From Sphingobacterium zeae (GTDB lineage: Bacteria; Bacteroidota; Bacteroidia; Sphingobacteriales; Sphingobacteriaceae): a stretch of 64,000 bases of DNA. The first letter of the stretch is position 1, and each line of letters begins with the position of its first letter. The notes beneath the pieces were generated by a model. It saw nothing but the letters and a program-made list of their open reading frames with translations, searched no databases and was not told the origin of the DNA. Shown piece after piece: positions 18,266 through 27,516 of this stretch. The translations under genes and the position numbers were made by a program. Location: positions 2,914,001 through 2,978,000 of the forward strand of contig NZ_JAUTBA010000001.1 in assembly GCF_030818895.1 (NCBI RefSeq), given 5' to 3'.

Positions 18266-21200
18266 TTTTAAATCTGCAGAGCACGCAGTTGTTCGAATTT
18301 CTTGTGGTGATAAAAACGGAACAGCTTTTTTTATAAATTCTGACGACGAACGTTATCTGCTTTTAACATCATTTCATACAATATCCAACTTCTTAGAAGA
18401 AAAGATTTATCTAGAGTTTGATGATGGAATGAAGACCGTTGCTTCTGTGATTACCAATATTAAAGAAAGAGATGTTTCCCTAATTGAAATTTGCAAAGTT
18501 CAACAAAAGTTTGAAAGTTTTCCTTTGGAAGGTCGTCTTCTGGCATATAATGCTGATTGGGAAACTTTTGGATATCCAGCAGAACGTATTACCGCTGGAA
18601 TGAGATTAAGTGGGAAAGTATCACGAATCAATCAAGGTACAAAGTGGGACATTGATTTACAATGTGATCAATACAATAATCTTTCAGATTTTGCTGGAGT
18701 ATCTGGCGCTCCTTTAATTGTCGATGGTTTTGTCGCTGGTGTAATAGGATATGATATATCTGGAGGGCTTGCAGCGACAAGTATAGAAAGTATTAAAGAC
18801 GAACTTTTGAAATGTGCTGTCATGCTATCGACAGGGGAACAGGGAGGTATTCCATCTTCGATTGAAGACGAACTGCCTGTCACCACTCCAAATTTAGATG
18901 TCGTTGAAAATATTGAAGCTACGATTTTAAACCAAACATCAAGTTCCTATTTTATACTTACTGGTAATCCCGGTTCAGGGAAGACAACAATCGCTGCACA
19001 GTTTGGATTCAGAAATTCAACTTATATCATTTGTGACAGGTACTTTATCAAAGTGCCAGAAAGAGAGAATATTCCAACTGAAATCCGAGCTAAGCCCGAT
19101 TATTTCCTTAGATGGATCGAAGAAGTCTATAACAGGGTACTTTATAACGCACCTCCAGAAAAGTCTAAGGAAAAAGAAGAAGAAAAACCTTATGAAAAAC
19201 TATTAAAAGTTAAAGAAGGTCTCTCTTTACTTGCGAAATTTTATAGAACAAGAGGAAAAACCGGTTTAATCATAATTGATGGTCTAGATGATATTCCAAT
19301 GGGTTTAAGAGAAGAATTCTTATCCATATTGCCAGTTAAATTGGATGATGGTTTGAAAATTTTATTTAGTTGTACGTCAAAGCAGATTCTCACATTGACA
19401 TTTCAGTCAGAAATATCTGTTGATGATGAAATAAGAGTCACACCATTGTCTCTTGAAAAATCCATTTATTTCCTAACAGAGAAACTAGAGGGAAAAGGTA
19501 TTACTCAATCAAATATCCAGGAGCTTGCAGTTAAATCAGAGGGACATCCATTATATTTACGATATTTAGTAAAATATATTCTTGGCCAGGCCGATATGTC
19601 ATTTCTGGATAACTGGATAGATTCAATTCCATTGATAGAAGGTGAAATAGAGAAATATTACAATAAAATCTGGCAGCTGATTGAGCATGAGGTTAGCGAG
19701 ATTTGGGTTGCCGGTACTTTATCTAGGCTTCGGGTTGGTATTGAAAGTGAAGAACTTTATGATTTGGTTCCTGAAGCTACCAAAATTTCTTTTCCAGTAG
19801 CCTTAAATAAAATTCGACATCTTCTAAAGGACGATGATAATCTCATTATTTATCATACATCTTTTTCTGATTTTGTAAAGAATAAAACTTCATCGCTGGA
19901 GAAAGATATTCATGATAATATAGCGAAATATTGCGAACGAAGTGACGATTCTTTTTTGACAGTATCTGAACTTGTCTTTCATCTTTCCAAGGGTAAAAAT
20001 AGGAACCAATCGGTTATTAAATGTGACCAAGAATGGGTTGATAAATGTACACTATACGGCATTAGCCCTGATTTAGTCCTTTCGGATATTAGAAGGATAA
20101 TTTCTATTGCTGCATCGGAAGGCATTGCGCATAAAGTGATTGATCTTTTGCTGTTATCCCAACGGGTTAGTTTTAGATACAATACACTTTTTGATGAAAA
20201 TGCTACATTTTTGGTTAATGCGTTACTTGCTCTTGGAAAATTTGAAGAAGCTCTTCATTATGTTGTAAGAAATAAAACATTAGTTGTTGCTGATGGCGAT
20301 GCCCTCTATCTTTTACAGAAGTTCTACGAATATGGTGCCGATCTTCAGGCAGAATCACTATTGCATGCTATAAAAAGAACCTGCATCTCAATTATTGAAA
20401 AGGGAATGGATTCTGAGTCTTTTGCCCGGTTTGTCAGACTTAAGTTTCGTTCTCTAACTCTTTCTTACAATAGTGACTTTGATAAAGTTTATAAAGAATT
20501 TGAGGAACTTGAAAATAGAACAATTAGAATATTAAGGGATAGTAACCATCCAGAATCAGTAATCCATAATTTTAAAGACGATATTGGTTCATACAATATG
20601 GGGTATTGTATATCGCGATTTAAATTTCCTCCTTATACAAAATATTTAGAAGAAAATAACCTTTTCAAATTTAATTCAAAGTCTGCTGGATATACTGCAC
20701 TATGTATTACGCAAGCCCATATATTTAACGAAATCAGCCCAATAGAAAATTCCAATGATAATATACTTAAATGGGTTTCTGATCTTGAATATCAAATTGA
20801 TACCTATGGAGTGGATACGAAATATAATTTAATTATTTTGGATGTATTGATTCGTTATTCGAATAGAGTGGACATTCTTGACAGTATTTTCAGTGAATTG
20901 TTTAAAGTTGCTCCGACGATTAATTTTAGGAAATCAAATGGCGTGGATTTTAATAAATCATCTGTTGAAGAATTCATGTTATTTTCAGAGACGAACGGAT
21001 TTTTACATGAAGAATATCCTTTACCAAAGATATTACCGTACAGTTTTATAAACTGGGAAGAAGCAATTGCAAGTCGGTTTGATTGCCTTGGTACGATAAG
21101 TGGTAAAGCCAAAAGAGCTTTCGGAAATTTTTCTTTGATTGAGTCACTCAATGCGGATATTAAGAATTTTCTAGCCGTTATTAGTCCTAATTTAATAGAT

Positions 21201-24056
21201 CGGATAGATTGGGAAAGATCTTATGATCTACCAGAAAGCATATTACCTGTGCTATATGATAAAACAATAAAAATTCTTGTCGAATTCTTCCCTGATTTAT
21301 TAGATCCTTTTATAAATAAAATAGTTGAAAAGAAGAATTATCAATTAGGATTATACACAGAAGGATACATCGATATCCTTTTCTCCATAAGTAATGTGCT
21401 AGCTAAAAAATCATTATACGAAGAAAACACTTTCCAGATTTTAAGAATTTTGGAGGATCATGTTATAAGCACTGTAGAAAATCGATGGGAAAGGAATGAA
21501 TATCTTTTGAGATTGGTCGAACTCTATGCAAAAATAGGAAACATCGGTAAAGCAAATATGATGTTTTCTCAGATGATAAATTATTCTATGGGACCATCTT
21601 GGTATAAAGAGGCACAGTTAGGAATAATTAATAGTGCTGTTTCAGCTATGGGTTCAGTTGGGGGAAAGATGGAAGTAATGAAGAAATTCGCTTCACATTT
21701 ACATCATGCCTCTGGAGAAATGACCTTTCAACGATATGTGAAGCAGCAGCAGGAGCAATTTGTTGGAGATTTGACAAAAGTTGGTCTAATAGCTAAAGCA
21801 ATTGATTATTTTAGATTCTTACTATTTCCCGATTATAAAACAATAATTGAAAATGCCGAAAGTGGAGTTGTCGATATGCCTGAAAAAGGGGTGGGATATG
21901 TTTTAGGTGCTCGGTCTATAGAGGAACAAGCTGGCATTTTGGACATGTTAATGAGTGTGGATCTAAGAAATTCAAATGTTATTTATGCTTTCACGGAACT
22001 ATTCATGCTCGGAGATGACAGATATATGGATGGATATGTTAAGATCCAATCTCAGATTTTAGACACTACTGCATTATCGGACGATAAGAGAATGCAAGCG
22101 GTCGTTAGACGGATGATAAGATTTTACATTGCCGAACTTACGGGAGAATTAAGAACTGCATATGTAAATGCTTTAAAAAAATATGTGAATGAGGAAATCT
22201 TGAACGTTTTAAAAGATGAATTTCGATATTTCGGCGTAGAATTAGAATTTAATAAAAAAATAGAACAAGAAAGGTCATATGAACCTACGGATTTCCTTAG
22301 CAAACTTCCTCAAGTAAAAAAACAGGTAGAAAGTAAACTTAGAGTAGAAAATAAATCTGCTGCTCGAAGACTAATTGTTGACGCACTTGAAAACGTACAA
22401 AAGAATAGGTATCCTATTTGGCCTTCTTATTATTCTTCGACTATTAATGAATTAAGAAATCTGTTAAGCGATTCCTATGACAAGCATGAGGATCTTATAA
22501 AAGATATCCAGAACCTGATTGTTAATGAAGCCACGCATGAAGAATGGGTAATTGCAGATCAAATCATTAATCTACTCAGAAGTATGGGTGATAATATTGA
22601 GCAGCAGAAAATATTGGAAGTAGTCGAGCACCATATTTCTTTAATGGTTAGGACTCCGTCTGAGGTAGAAAACCAATATAATTTTTTATTGGAGCCACTC
22701 GTAAAGGACAAAAGTGAAGAAGAACAGTTATTACAACTTCTAATCTGGTTCCTAAACCACCCATCATTGGTTTTAAAAAGTAGAACAATGGAAATTATTA
22801 CATGGCTTGCAATTGAAGAACCTAATCTGATTTTAAGAAGTTTAATCGATGAAATACTTTCAGAGGGATTTCAGCTTTCGAAAGAGCTTTCTGCTGCAGT
22901 GATTCATCAGATAGCAGATGCTAAACCTGAAGAATTCTATTGTGTTTTCCAACAAATACTTAAGGAAAAAGGGGAGGCCCTTCTTGAGGTTAGACATCTA
23001 ATGATCCAAAATTCACTTATAGAAGCACTTCAAATTGTGAGGGATCGAACCAGTCTAGATTCTTCAGGTTGGCTAACACGTTTTCAGAATTGTTTCATAG
23101 AAAATAGCAATGTAAGCTTTGATATCGAAATTGAGGAGGATTATCTTAGTGCCTTCGAGTCTGAATTATATTCATTGAACGAAATCGGTGTCCTGAACCA
23201 TCAATTTGAAGCGGATCTAAATGCGCTTATTGACGTATTATGTCCTTTGCCGATAGAGGATTGTCTGACAGCGAATTTTTATATAAACAGGAGCTTTAAT
23301 AACTTCAATGAAATAGAGTTAGTCTCAGATTTTGAAAATATTGTTAGGTATGCAATAAATACGGTAATTTGTCCAAAGGTACCGAAGTCCTTATTAAGAG
23401 ATGTTGCAGATGTCCTTCGTTTCTATCAGCCGACTTTTCCTGAAAATAGATTGGATCTTAAGTTGAATGAAAGCAAAAATATAGGTAAACATATTAAATC
23501 CCTATTTTCCCCGGATAACGCTTTATTTAGGCAGATTTTTAATGATGAAAACAACATTGTGTTAAGTTATTATGAAAGCCAACATACCGGTCCGAATTTG
23601 AATTACCGATATGATCAGGTAGAAATTTCAGCATATCTTGTCCACTTCACTTTGTTCGAAAAAAATAAATATAATTTGCGCCCTGAAATCTATAGAGCGA
23701 ATGGCTACCCTGAAAATGGAAATTTTATTGATAATAAAGGCGTAATCCCGTTAGTAATTTCAAAAGGATACTCAGATCCTGTACCTGGGAGTGAAGTCGT
23801 TCCATCGTACCCGAATATGGCGTTTTTTAGTGGGCTCCATCTGGGTGATGGTGAGATGCCAAGTTGCAGATATTGGCGGTTTGGTAGGATTTGGGAACAG
23901 AAAGAACAAGGGTCGTTTCAGAAAAGTGGATATTCTGTTATTGTACCTAAATATGTCCTTGACAAATTTAAAGATGAATATAAGTTGATATGGAAAGTTA
24001 GGCACAATATGAAATCAGTCCTAATAGATGTGTTTAATAAAGATATTTTAAAATAA
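18249..24056 (+). CDS. Trypsin-like protease-STAND NTPase-solenoid protein, AVAST type I-like
   Basis: This 1935-aa giant has three parts. Residues ~8-185 form a chymotrypsin/trypsin-fold serine protease with candidate triad H43 (LLTSFHTI), D75 (ERDVSLIE) and S152 (GVSGAPL). Residues ~215-560 form a STAND/NACHT-like NTPase with Walker A GNPGSGKTT (239-247) and Walker B LIIIDGLDD (340-348). The remaining ~1350 residues are helical repeats that would act as the sensor. In Avs proteins the solenoid recognises conserved phage proteins and oligomerisation activates the N-terminal effector. Here the effector would be proteolysis. The stop overlaps the next start (TAATGA). No signal peptide is seen, so it should be cytoplasmic. 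Confidence 0.8.
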   Translation: MEKIFNFKSAEHAVVRISCGDKNGTAFFINSDDERYLLLTSFHTISNFLEEKIYLEFDDGMKTVASVITNIKERDVSLIEICKVQQKFESFPLEGRLLAYNADWETFGYPAERITAGMRLSGKVSRINQGTKWDIDLQCDQYNNLSDFAGVSGAPLIVDGFVAGVIGYDISGGLAATSIESIKDELLKCAVMLSTGEQGGIPSSIEDELPVTTPNLDVVENIEATILNQTSSSYFILTGNPGSGKTTIAAQFGFRNSTYIICDRYFIKVPERENIPTEIRAKPDYFLRWIEEVYNRVLYNAPPEKSKEKEEEKPYEKLLKVKEGLSLLAKFYRTRGKTGLIIIDGLDDIPMGLREEFLSILPVKLDDGLKILFSCTSKQILTLTFQSEISVDDEIRVTPLSLEKSIYFLTEKLEGKGITQSNIQELAVKSEGHPLYLRYLVKYILGQADMSFLDNWIDSIPLIEGEIEKYYNKIWQLIEHEVSEIWVAGTLSRLRVGIESEELYDLVPEATKISFPVALNKIRHLLKDDDNLIIYHTSFSDFVKNKTSSLEKDIHDNIAKYCERSDDSFLTVSELVFHLSKGKNRNQSVIKCDQEWVDKCTLYGISPDLVLSDIRRIISIAASEGIAHKVIDLLLLSQRVSFRYNTLFDENATFLVNALLALGKFEEALHYVVRNKTLVVADGDALYLLQKFYEYGADLQAESLLHAIKRTCISIIEKGMDSESFARFVRLKFRSLTLSYNSDFDKVYKEFEELENRTIRILRDSNHPESVIHNFKDDIGSYNMGYCISRFKFPPYTKYLEENNLFKFNSKSAGYTALCITQAHIFNEISPIENSNDNILKWVSDLEYQIDTYGVDTKYNLIILDVLIRYSNRVDILDSIFSELFKVAPTINFRKSNGVDFNKSSVEEFMLFSETNGFLHEEYPLPKILPYSFINWEEAIASRFDCLGTISGKAKRAFGNFSLIESLNADIKNFLAVISPNLIDRIDWERSYDLPESILPVLYDKTIKILVEFFPDLLDPFINKIVEKKNYQLGLYTEGYIDILFSISNVLAKKSLYEENTFQILRILEDHVISTVENRWERNEYLLRLVELYAKIGNIGKANMMFSQMINYSMGPSWYKEAQLGIINSAVSAMGSVGGKMEVMKKFASHLHHASGEMTFQRYVKQQQEQFVGDLTKVGLIAKAIDYFRFLLFPDYKTIIENAESGVVDMPEKGVGYVLGARSIEEQAGILDMLMSVDLRNSNVIYAFTELFMLGDDRYMDGYVKIQSQILDTTALSDDKRMQAVVRRMIRFYIAELTGELRTAYVNALKKYVNEEILNVLKDEFRYFGVELEFNKKIEQERSYEPTDFLSKLPQVKKQVESKLRVENKSAARRLIVDALENVQKNRYPIWPSYYSSTINELRNLLSDSYDKHEDLIKDIQNLIVNEATHEEWVIADQIINLLRSMGDNIEQQKILEVVEHHISLMVRTPSEVENQYNFLLEPLVKDKSEEEQLLQLLIWFLNHPSLVLKSRTMEIITWLAIEEPNLILRSLIDEILSEGFQLSKELSAAVIHQIADAKPEEFYCVFQQILKEKGEALLEVRHLMIQNSLIEALQIVRDRTSLDSSGWLTRFQNCFIENSNVSFDIEIEEDYLSAFESELYSLNEIGVLNHQFEADLNALIDVLCPLPIEDCLTANFYINRSFNNFNEIELVSDFENIVRYAINTVICPKVPKSLLRDVADVLRFYQPTFPENRLDLKLNESKNIGKHIKSLFSPDNALFRQIFNDENNIVLSYYESQHTGPNLNYRYDQVEISAYLVHFTLFEKNKYNLRPEIYRANGYPENGNFIDNKGVIPLVISKGYSDPVPGSEVVPSYPNMAFFSGLHLGDGEMPSCRYWRFGRIWEQKEQGSFQKSGYSVIVPKYVLDKFKDEYKLIWKVRHNMKSVLIDVFNKDILK

Positions 24057-24277
24057 TGAAAGCTCCGATTAATCGAATAGAGTACGAAAGAAATATTAAT
24101 ATTTTGCTTGAGAGTATTAAAAAAGGACGATTTCAAACCGATTTTAAACCGCACATAACAAGTTTGATAAATATTAAAAAATCACCTAATCGCCGTTTTG
24201 AATTCAAAACGATCGACGAAAATGTAAGATTGCTTGCCAATATGGAAGCTCACTTGAATAGTAAAAATAAGATTTAA
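24056..24277 (+). CDS. Small paralogous protein A of the AVAST-like operon
   Basis: The 73-aa basic protein starts MKAPINRIEYERNINILL. It shares with the two following ORFs a three-part pattern: an N-terminal NR..(E/L)ER/HN...LL helix, a central PN(R/K)R box and a C-terminal (S/D)E(S/N)xRxxAN box (here SPNRR and IDENVRLLAN). The ATG overlaps the stop of the giant protease-STAND gene by one base, implying translational coupling. The family is unknown to me. A small third component has been described for some AVAST I loci, so an accessory or regulatory role is possible but unproven. Confidence 0.7.
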   Translation: MKAPINRIEYERNINILLESIKKGRFQTDFKPHITSLINIKKSPNRRFEFKTIDENVRLLANMEAHLNSKNKI

Positions 24278-24280
24278 ATT

Positions 24281-24502
24281 ATGCCAATCAATAGAAATGA
24301 ATTTGAACATAACATCTGGCTTTTGTCAGCGGTAAAAATCAATGTTACTAGAGAAAGTGTCAAAGTAATGCAAGGACTTAGGGAAGCTAAGTTTGCACCT
24401 AATAAAAGAGTTAATTTGCACACTGTCAGTGAATCTGCTCGATTAATGGCAAACAGCATATTTAGTTTGATGATCAATCAGGAGGAAAATAATGCCAAAT
24501 AG
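24281..24502 (+). CDS. Small paralogous protein B of the AVAST-like operon
   Basis: The 73-aa product starts 3 nt after paralog A stops. It begins MPINRNEFEHNIWLL and ends with FAPNKR and VSESARLMAN boxes that align with its two neighbours, though overall identity is low. It lacks four residues in the linker between the first helix and the second segment. The last codons contain an AGGAGG that serves as the ribosome-binding site of paralog C. Function is unknown. Confidence 0.7.
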   Translation: MPINRNEFEHNIWLLSAVKINVTRESVKVMQGLREAKFAPNKRVNLHTVSESARLMANSIFSLMINQEENNAK

Positions 24503-24731
24503 CAGACGAAGCCTCGAACGAAACATGTATCTTCTAAATGAACTTCTTTCTAGAGGTAAAATCAAGATCAATGTAAATGAGCGAAATATCACCCATGGGA
24601 TCCAAAATGTTAGGCGAGCTCCAAATCGAAGGAGTTATCTCAATTCTATTAGTGAGTCTGCAAATGCTATAGCAAACCAGGGAGTTGCTATGGCCAAACG
24701 TTTTGGAGATAAGTTTTATGAGGATGACTAG
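24492..24731 (+). CDS. Small paralogous protein C of the AVAST-like operon
   Basis: The 79-aa product overlaps paralog B by 11 bp and has a strong Shine-Dalgarno AGGAGG at 24480-24485, unusual for Bacteroidota. It begins MPNSRRSLERNMYLL and carries RAPNRR and ISESANAIAN boxes matching A and B. Its C-terminus (AMAKRFGDKFYEDD) is longer and acidic. Three adjacent, coupled but diverged copies suggest that each has a distinct partner or that they assemble together. No family is recognised. Confidence 0.72.
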   Translation: MPNSRRSLERNMYLLNELLSRGKIKINVNERNITHGIQNVRRAPNRRSYLNSISESANAIANQGVAMAKRFGDKFYEDD

Positions 24732-24825
24732 TACTAACTAGATTTTTTTGATTACATTTCCATTCAATGCCCAATTTCGCAACTATGGATATTAAATTGT
24801 ATTCATTGAAATTAATAAGAAATAA

Positions 24826-25725
24826 ATGATGACTAAGAACACAAATGAGCACAAAATAATATCAACAAAAGAGGATTTAGATTATTTAATATGTCGAATT
24901 GCCTCGAAAGATCCTTTTGCTCATACTTTTAAGTTTGACGTTAGAGCGTTGTTTGTTCAACTAATTAAATCCCTTGGAATTAATTATGAAGATTTTGTCC
25001 AACATTATTTTTATTACGATGAGAATAGAAACTTACATATTTCGGAAAGTGAACGTGGTTTCGTATGGATTAGCACCTATGGTTTAGTTGCTAAAGAAAA
25101 AACGACAGATAATAGTATGGTAAATGCCTGTGCGGTACAATACTATATTTTATCTCTTCTAATAAATAAAGCTATTGAAGTCATCGAAAAGAAATCCGTT
25201 TATGATGTAGACTCATATGATTTTGGACAATTGACTGAATTAACACCAGCGCTTTTCCAGAACATTATATTTTATATTGAAGTATTTTGTAAAGCCTATA
25301 TTAATCTGAATGGAAAAGTGCCCAAATTTGATCATAAGTTAGCAAATGTATACTCCGATTTAAAACGGATTATGTACGAAAAAAGGCATAACAATACACA
25401 TTTTCAAGCGAGAATTGTTGACTATTTAGCTAAGATTATTGTATATGTGAACTCCATCCCGGGAGATTTCAAAGAACAATTTGTCAAGTATGATCACAAT
25501 AAAGAAGATCATACTATTATTAGTTTTAGTCTAGTAAATTTAAAGGAAATGAAATATGTATTTTCTTTATGTGAAGATTTCATTATGGATTTTTACTATG
25601 AAAAGGGAAAAAGTCATTATTTAGTATCTGGTCTTTTTGAATCTTTGATAGATATGTGTAAAAATAAAGAACAGGAGGATGCAATAAAAAATTCATATAA
25701 ACATCTTCTTTATGAGGACATTTGA
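24826..25725 (+). CDS. HEPN-motif protein downstream of the AVAST-like operon
   Basis: The 299-aa all-helical protein starts with tandem ATG codons (24826 and 24829). Residues 180-200 read KRIMYEKRHNNTHFQARIV, containing R187-H188-x3-H192, a match to the HEPN ribonuclease motif R-[N/D/H]-x3-H. A preceding helix (IIFYIEVFCKAYINLNG) fits the first half of such a fold. The gene lies 94 bp after the last small paralog on the same strand. It is either the distal gene of that operon or an independent toxin. Other domains are not recognised. Confidence 0.55.
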   Translation: MMTKNTNEHKIISTKEDLDYLICRIASKDPFAHTFKFDVRALFVQLIKSLGINYEDFVQHYFYYDENRNLHISESERGFVWISTYGLVAKEKTTDNSMVNACAVQYYILSLLINKAIEVIEKKSVYDVDSYDFGQLTELTPALFQNIIFYIEVFCKAYINLNGKVPKFDHKLANVYSDLKRIMYEKRHNNTHFQARIVDYLAKIIVYVNSIPGDFKEQFVKYDHNKEDHTIISFSLVNLKEMKYVFSLCEDFIMDFYYEKGKSHYLVSGLFESLIDMCKNKEQEDAIKNSYKHLLYEDI

Positions 25726-25991
25726 TAAATAATAATATACATTTTTATGTCCTAATAGCTAGTAAATTAATATACTTAATTAGAGTGGATATCTAGACTA
25801 AAGCCTCCAACAAATTCTTCAAATCTTGCTCAAAATGATGTGAAAAAAGTATGCTGACCGGCACCATAGGTTACTATTTTGCTGATAGTTTGTTTTATAA
25901 GTTCTACGTCTAAAAGTTCTAAACTACACAATTTAAATACATATGTTTTATTCAATTAGTGTAGAAATCGATGAACGGAAATAATAAGAAT

Positions 25992-27197
25992 CTAAAAATT
26001 AATTGTCTTTTTCTTCATTACAGTATTGTCGATCACCAATTCTCTCTTATAAGCTTCAAAGCCAGCCCGATCTCTATGACCTGTAAGCGTCATAACCTGA
26101 TTGTCATCAAACCCTGCAGCTATCAGTGAAACAACTCTTGTATGCTTCCATGAGTACAAGGTATAGTTATAGTCCAATTTGAGAAGATCCTTGATCTTTT
26201 GATATCTGCGTCTGAAATAATCCTCATAGACCTGTTCAGGTGCAATATTTTGCCCTTTTCCGAAAACAAAGTAATTGAGATCGGCTCTTTCAATTCTCAT
26301 TTCCTGTATAAGTTCATGGAGTTCATCACAGATAGGGACAAAGCGGTCACCGGTTTTCCCATTAGGTCCAGGTACCTTGATCTGGCGTGACGATAGGTCA
26401 ATATCCTGAACTTTCAAACAGCGAATTTCTTTAGGGCGCATACAGGAGTAGAAGATCCATTTGGAATAGTTATAAAGCTCAGGATCTTTTGCAAGTTCCA
26501 TCTTAACTTTCTCGGCCACTATTGGAGAGTAGTATCTGTTTTTCTCTGCCCGGTCCTTTTTGAAAATCAGGTCCGTCAGGTCAATTTCATATGCGATGTT
26601 GCGGTTATGCTTCTTTTCAAGTTTCGCTGCACGGCCAAAAAACTGGCTCATGAACTTGGCGTGGTTGTTATAGGTTCTCGGTGTCCATTCTTCCTCAAAA
26701 AAATAATAATCCAAAAATTCCTGAATATGCTGGTCGGTAAGGGCAGAACAGGGGATATGGGGATTATCCATGGATTCGACGTATTTTTTCAGATTGTTCA
26801 GAAACGATATATAGGTCCGCACGGTGTTCTCGCTCAGTTCGCATTTTCGGCAGTATTCTAAGAACTTTTCTACAGTTTCCGGCACGGTCCATGGTTTTTG
26901 TGCTTTTCGTTCCTTCTCGGCCTTTAAAATGGTCTGCTGTTCATCCATCTGCTGAAATAGGATTTCCTGTGGCAGGAAAGGGTTGAATCCGAAGGACAGT
27001 GCGTAATCTATGTCATCCCTGAGCTGCTGCGCGGCCAGTTCCTTTTCCTCAAGGTTGTGGATGTAATTGATTCCGTCCCTGACATAGAATTTTCTGAATT
27101 TTCCCGTCTGGCCGGGGATCTGGTATTCATATACCACTCTCCAGTCCCCGTTTGCTGCCCTGACGATCCGCGCGTTCTTGAACTGTCTTGTCCTCAT
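25992..27197 (-). CDS. Tyrosine recombinase/phage-type integrase of the island
   Basis: The 401-aa protein has an N-terminal arm-binding-like domain, a SAM-like core-binding domain (residues ~105-195) and a catalytic domain. Candidate catalytic residues are R254 (MRPKEIR), H374 (LTGHRDR) and Y383 (FEAYKREL). The box II segment reads YSWKHTR, with Lys where Arg is usual, as in other Bacteroidota integrases. Its start codon lies about 105 bp from the 3' end of tRNA-Ser, the classic position for an island integrase using the tRNA as its attachment site. The ORF is intact. Confidence 0.92.
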   Translation of the reverse strand: MRTRQFKNARIVRAANGDWRVVYEYQIPGQTGKFRKFYVRDGINYIHNLEEKELAAQQLRDDIDYALSFGFNPFLPQEILFQQMDEQQTILKAEKERKAQKPWTVPETVEKFLEYCRKCELSENTVRTYISFLNNLKKYVESMDNPHIPCSALTDQHIQEFLDYYFFEEEWTPRTYNNHAKFMSQFFGRAAKLEKKHNRNIAYEIDLTDLIFKKDRAEKNRYYSPIVAEKVKMELAKDPELYNYSKWIFYSCMRPKEIRCLKVQDIDLSSRQIKVPGPNGKTGDRFVPICDELHELIQEMRIERADLNYFVFGKGQNIAPEQVYEDYFRRRYQKIKDLLKLDYNYTLYSWKHTRVVSLIAAGFDDNQVMTLTGHRDRAGFEAYKRELVIDNTVMKKKTINF

Positions 27198-27260
27198 GAA
27201 CCGCTTTCTGCTGGATTTTAAACATGGTGCTGTTTTTGGTGCTGCTTTCCCACCAGAAAC

Positions 27261-27297
27261 AAAAAAAGCGCTTTCTGATTCCTCTGAAAGCGCTTTT
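27261..27297 (-). terminator. Intrinsic terminator of tRNA-Ser
   Basis: On the minus strand AAAAGCGCTTTC and GAAAGCGCTTTT form a 12-bp stem with a 10-nt loop, followed by seven U residues. It begins six bases after the tRNA 3' end. Confidence 0.85.
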
Positions 27298-27302
27298 GTC
27301 TG

Positions 27303-27389
27303 CGGAAGAGGCGGGATTCGAACCCGCGGTACCGTTTCCAGTACGACAGTTTAGCAAACTGTTCCTTTCGGCCACTCAGGCACCCTTCC
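27303..27389 (-). tRNA. tRNA-Ser (anticodon GCU)
   Basis: The 87-nt minus-strand sequence has a 7-bp acceptor stem (GGAAGGG with CTCTTCC, one G-U), a class II long variable arm, the anticodon loop TTTGCTAAA and a T-arm with GGTTCGAATC. Discriminator base is G; CCA is not encoded. The adjacent integrase indicates that the 3' part serves as the island attachment site. Confidence 0.95.
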
Positions 27390-27516
27390 TTGTTTTGACA
27401 TTGCAAACATAAGGCAATTATTTGATTCTGCAAAGTCTAAATAATAAAAAAAATGCAAAAAAAATGTAACGTTGCAATAAGCGTTTGACAGTCAATTTGT
27501 TGTTTGACAATTAAAA

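Noticed and set aside
27224-27412. 62-aa + strand ORF with AEEAGFEPA
   Set aside because: It is the antisense of tRNA-Ser and its terminator; this is a well-known false-ORF signature.
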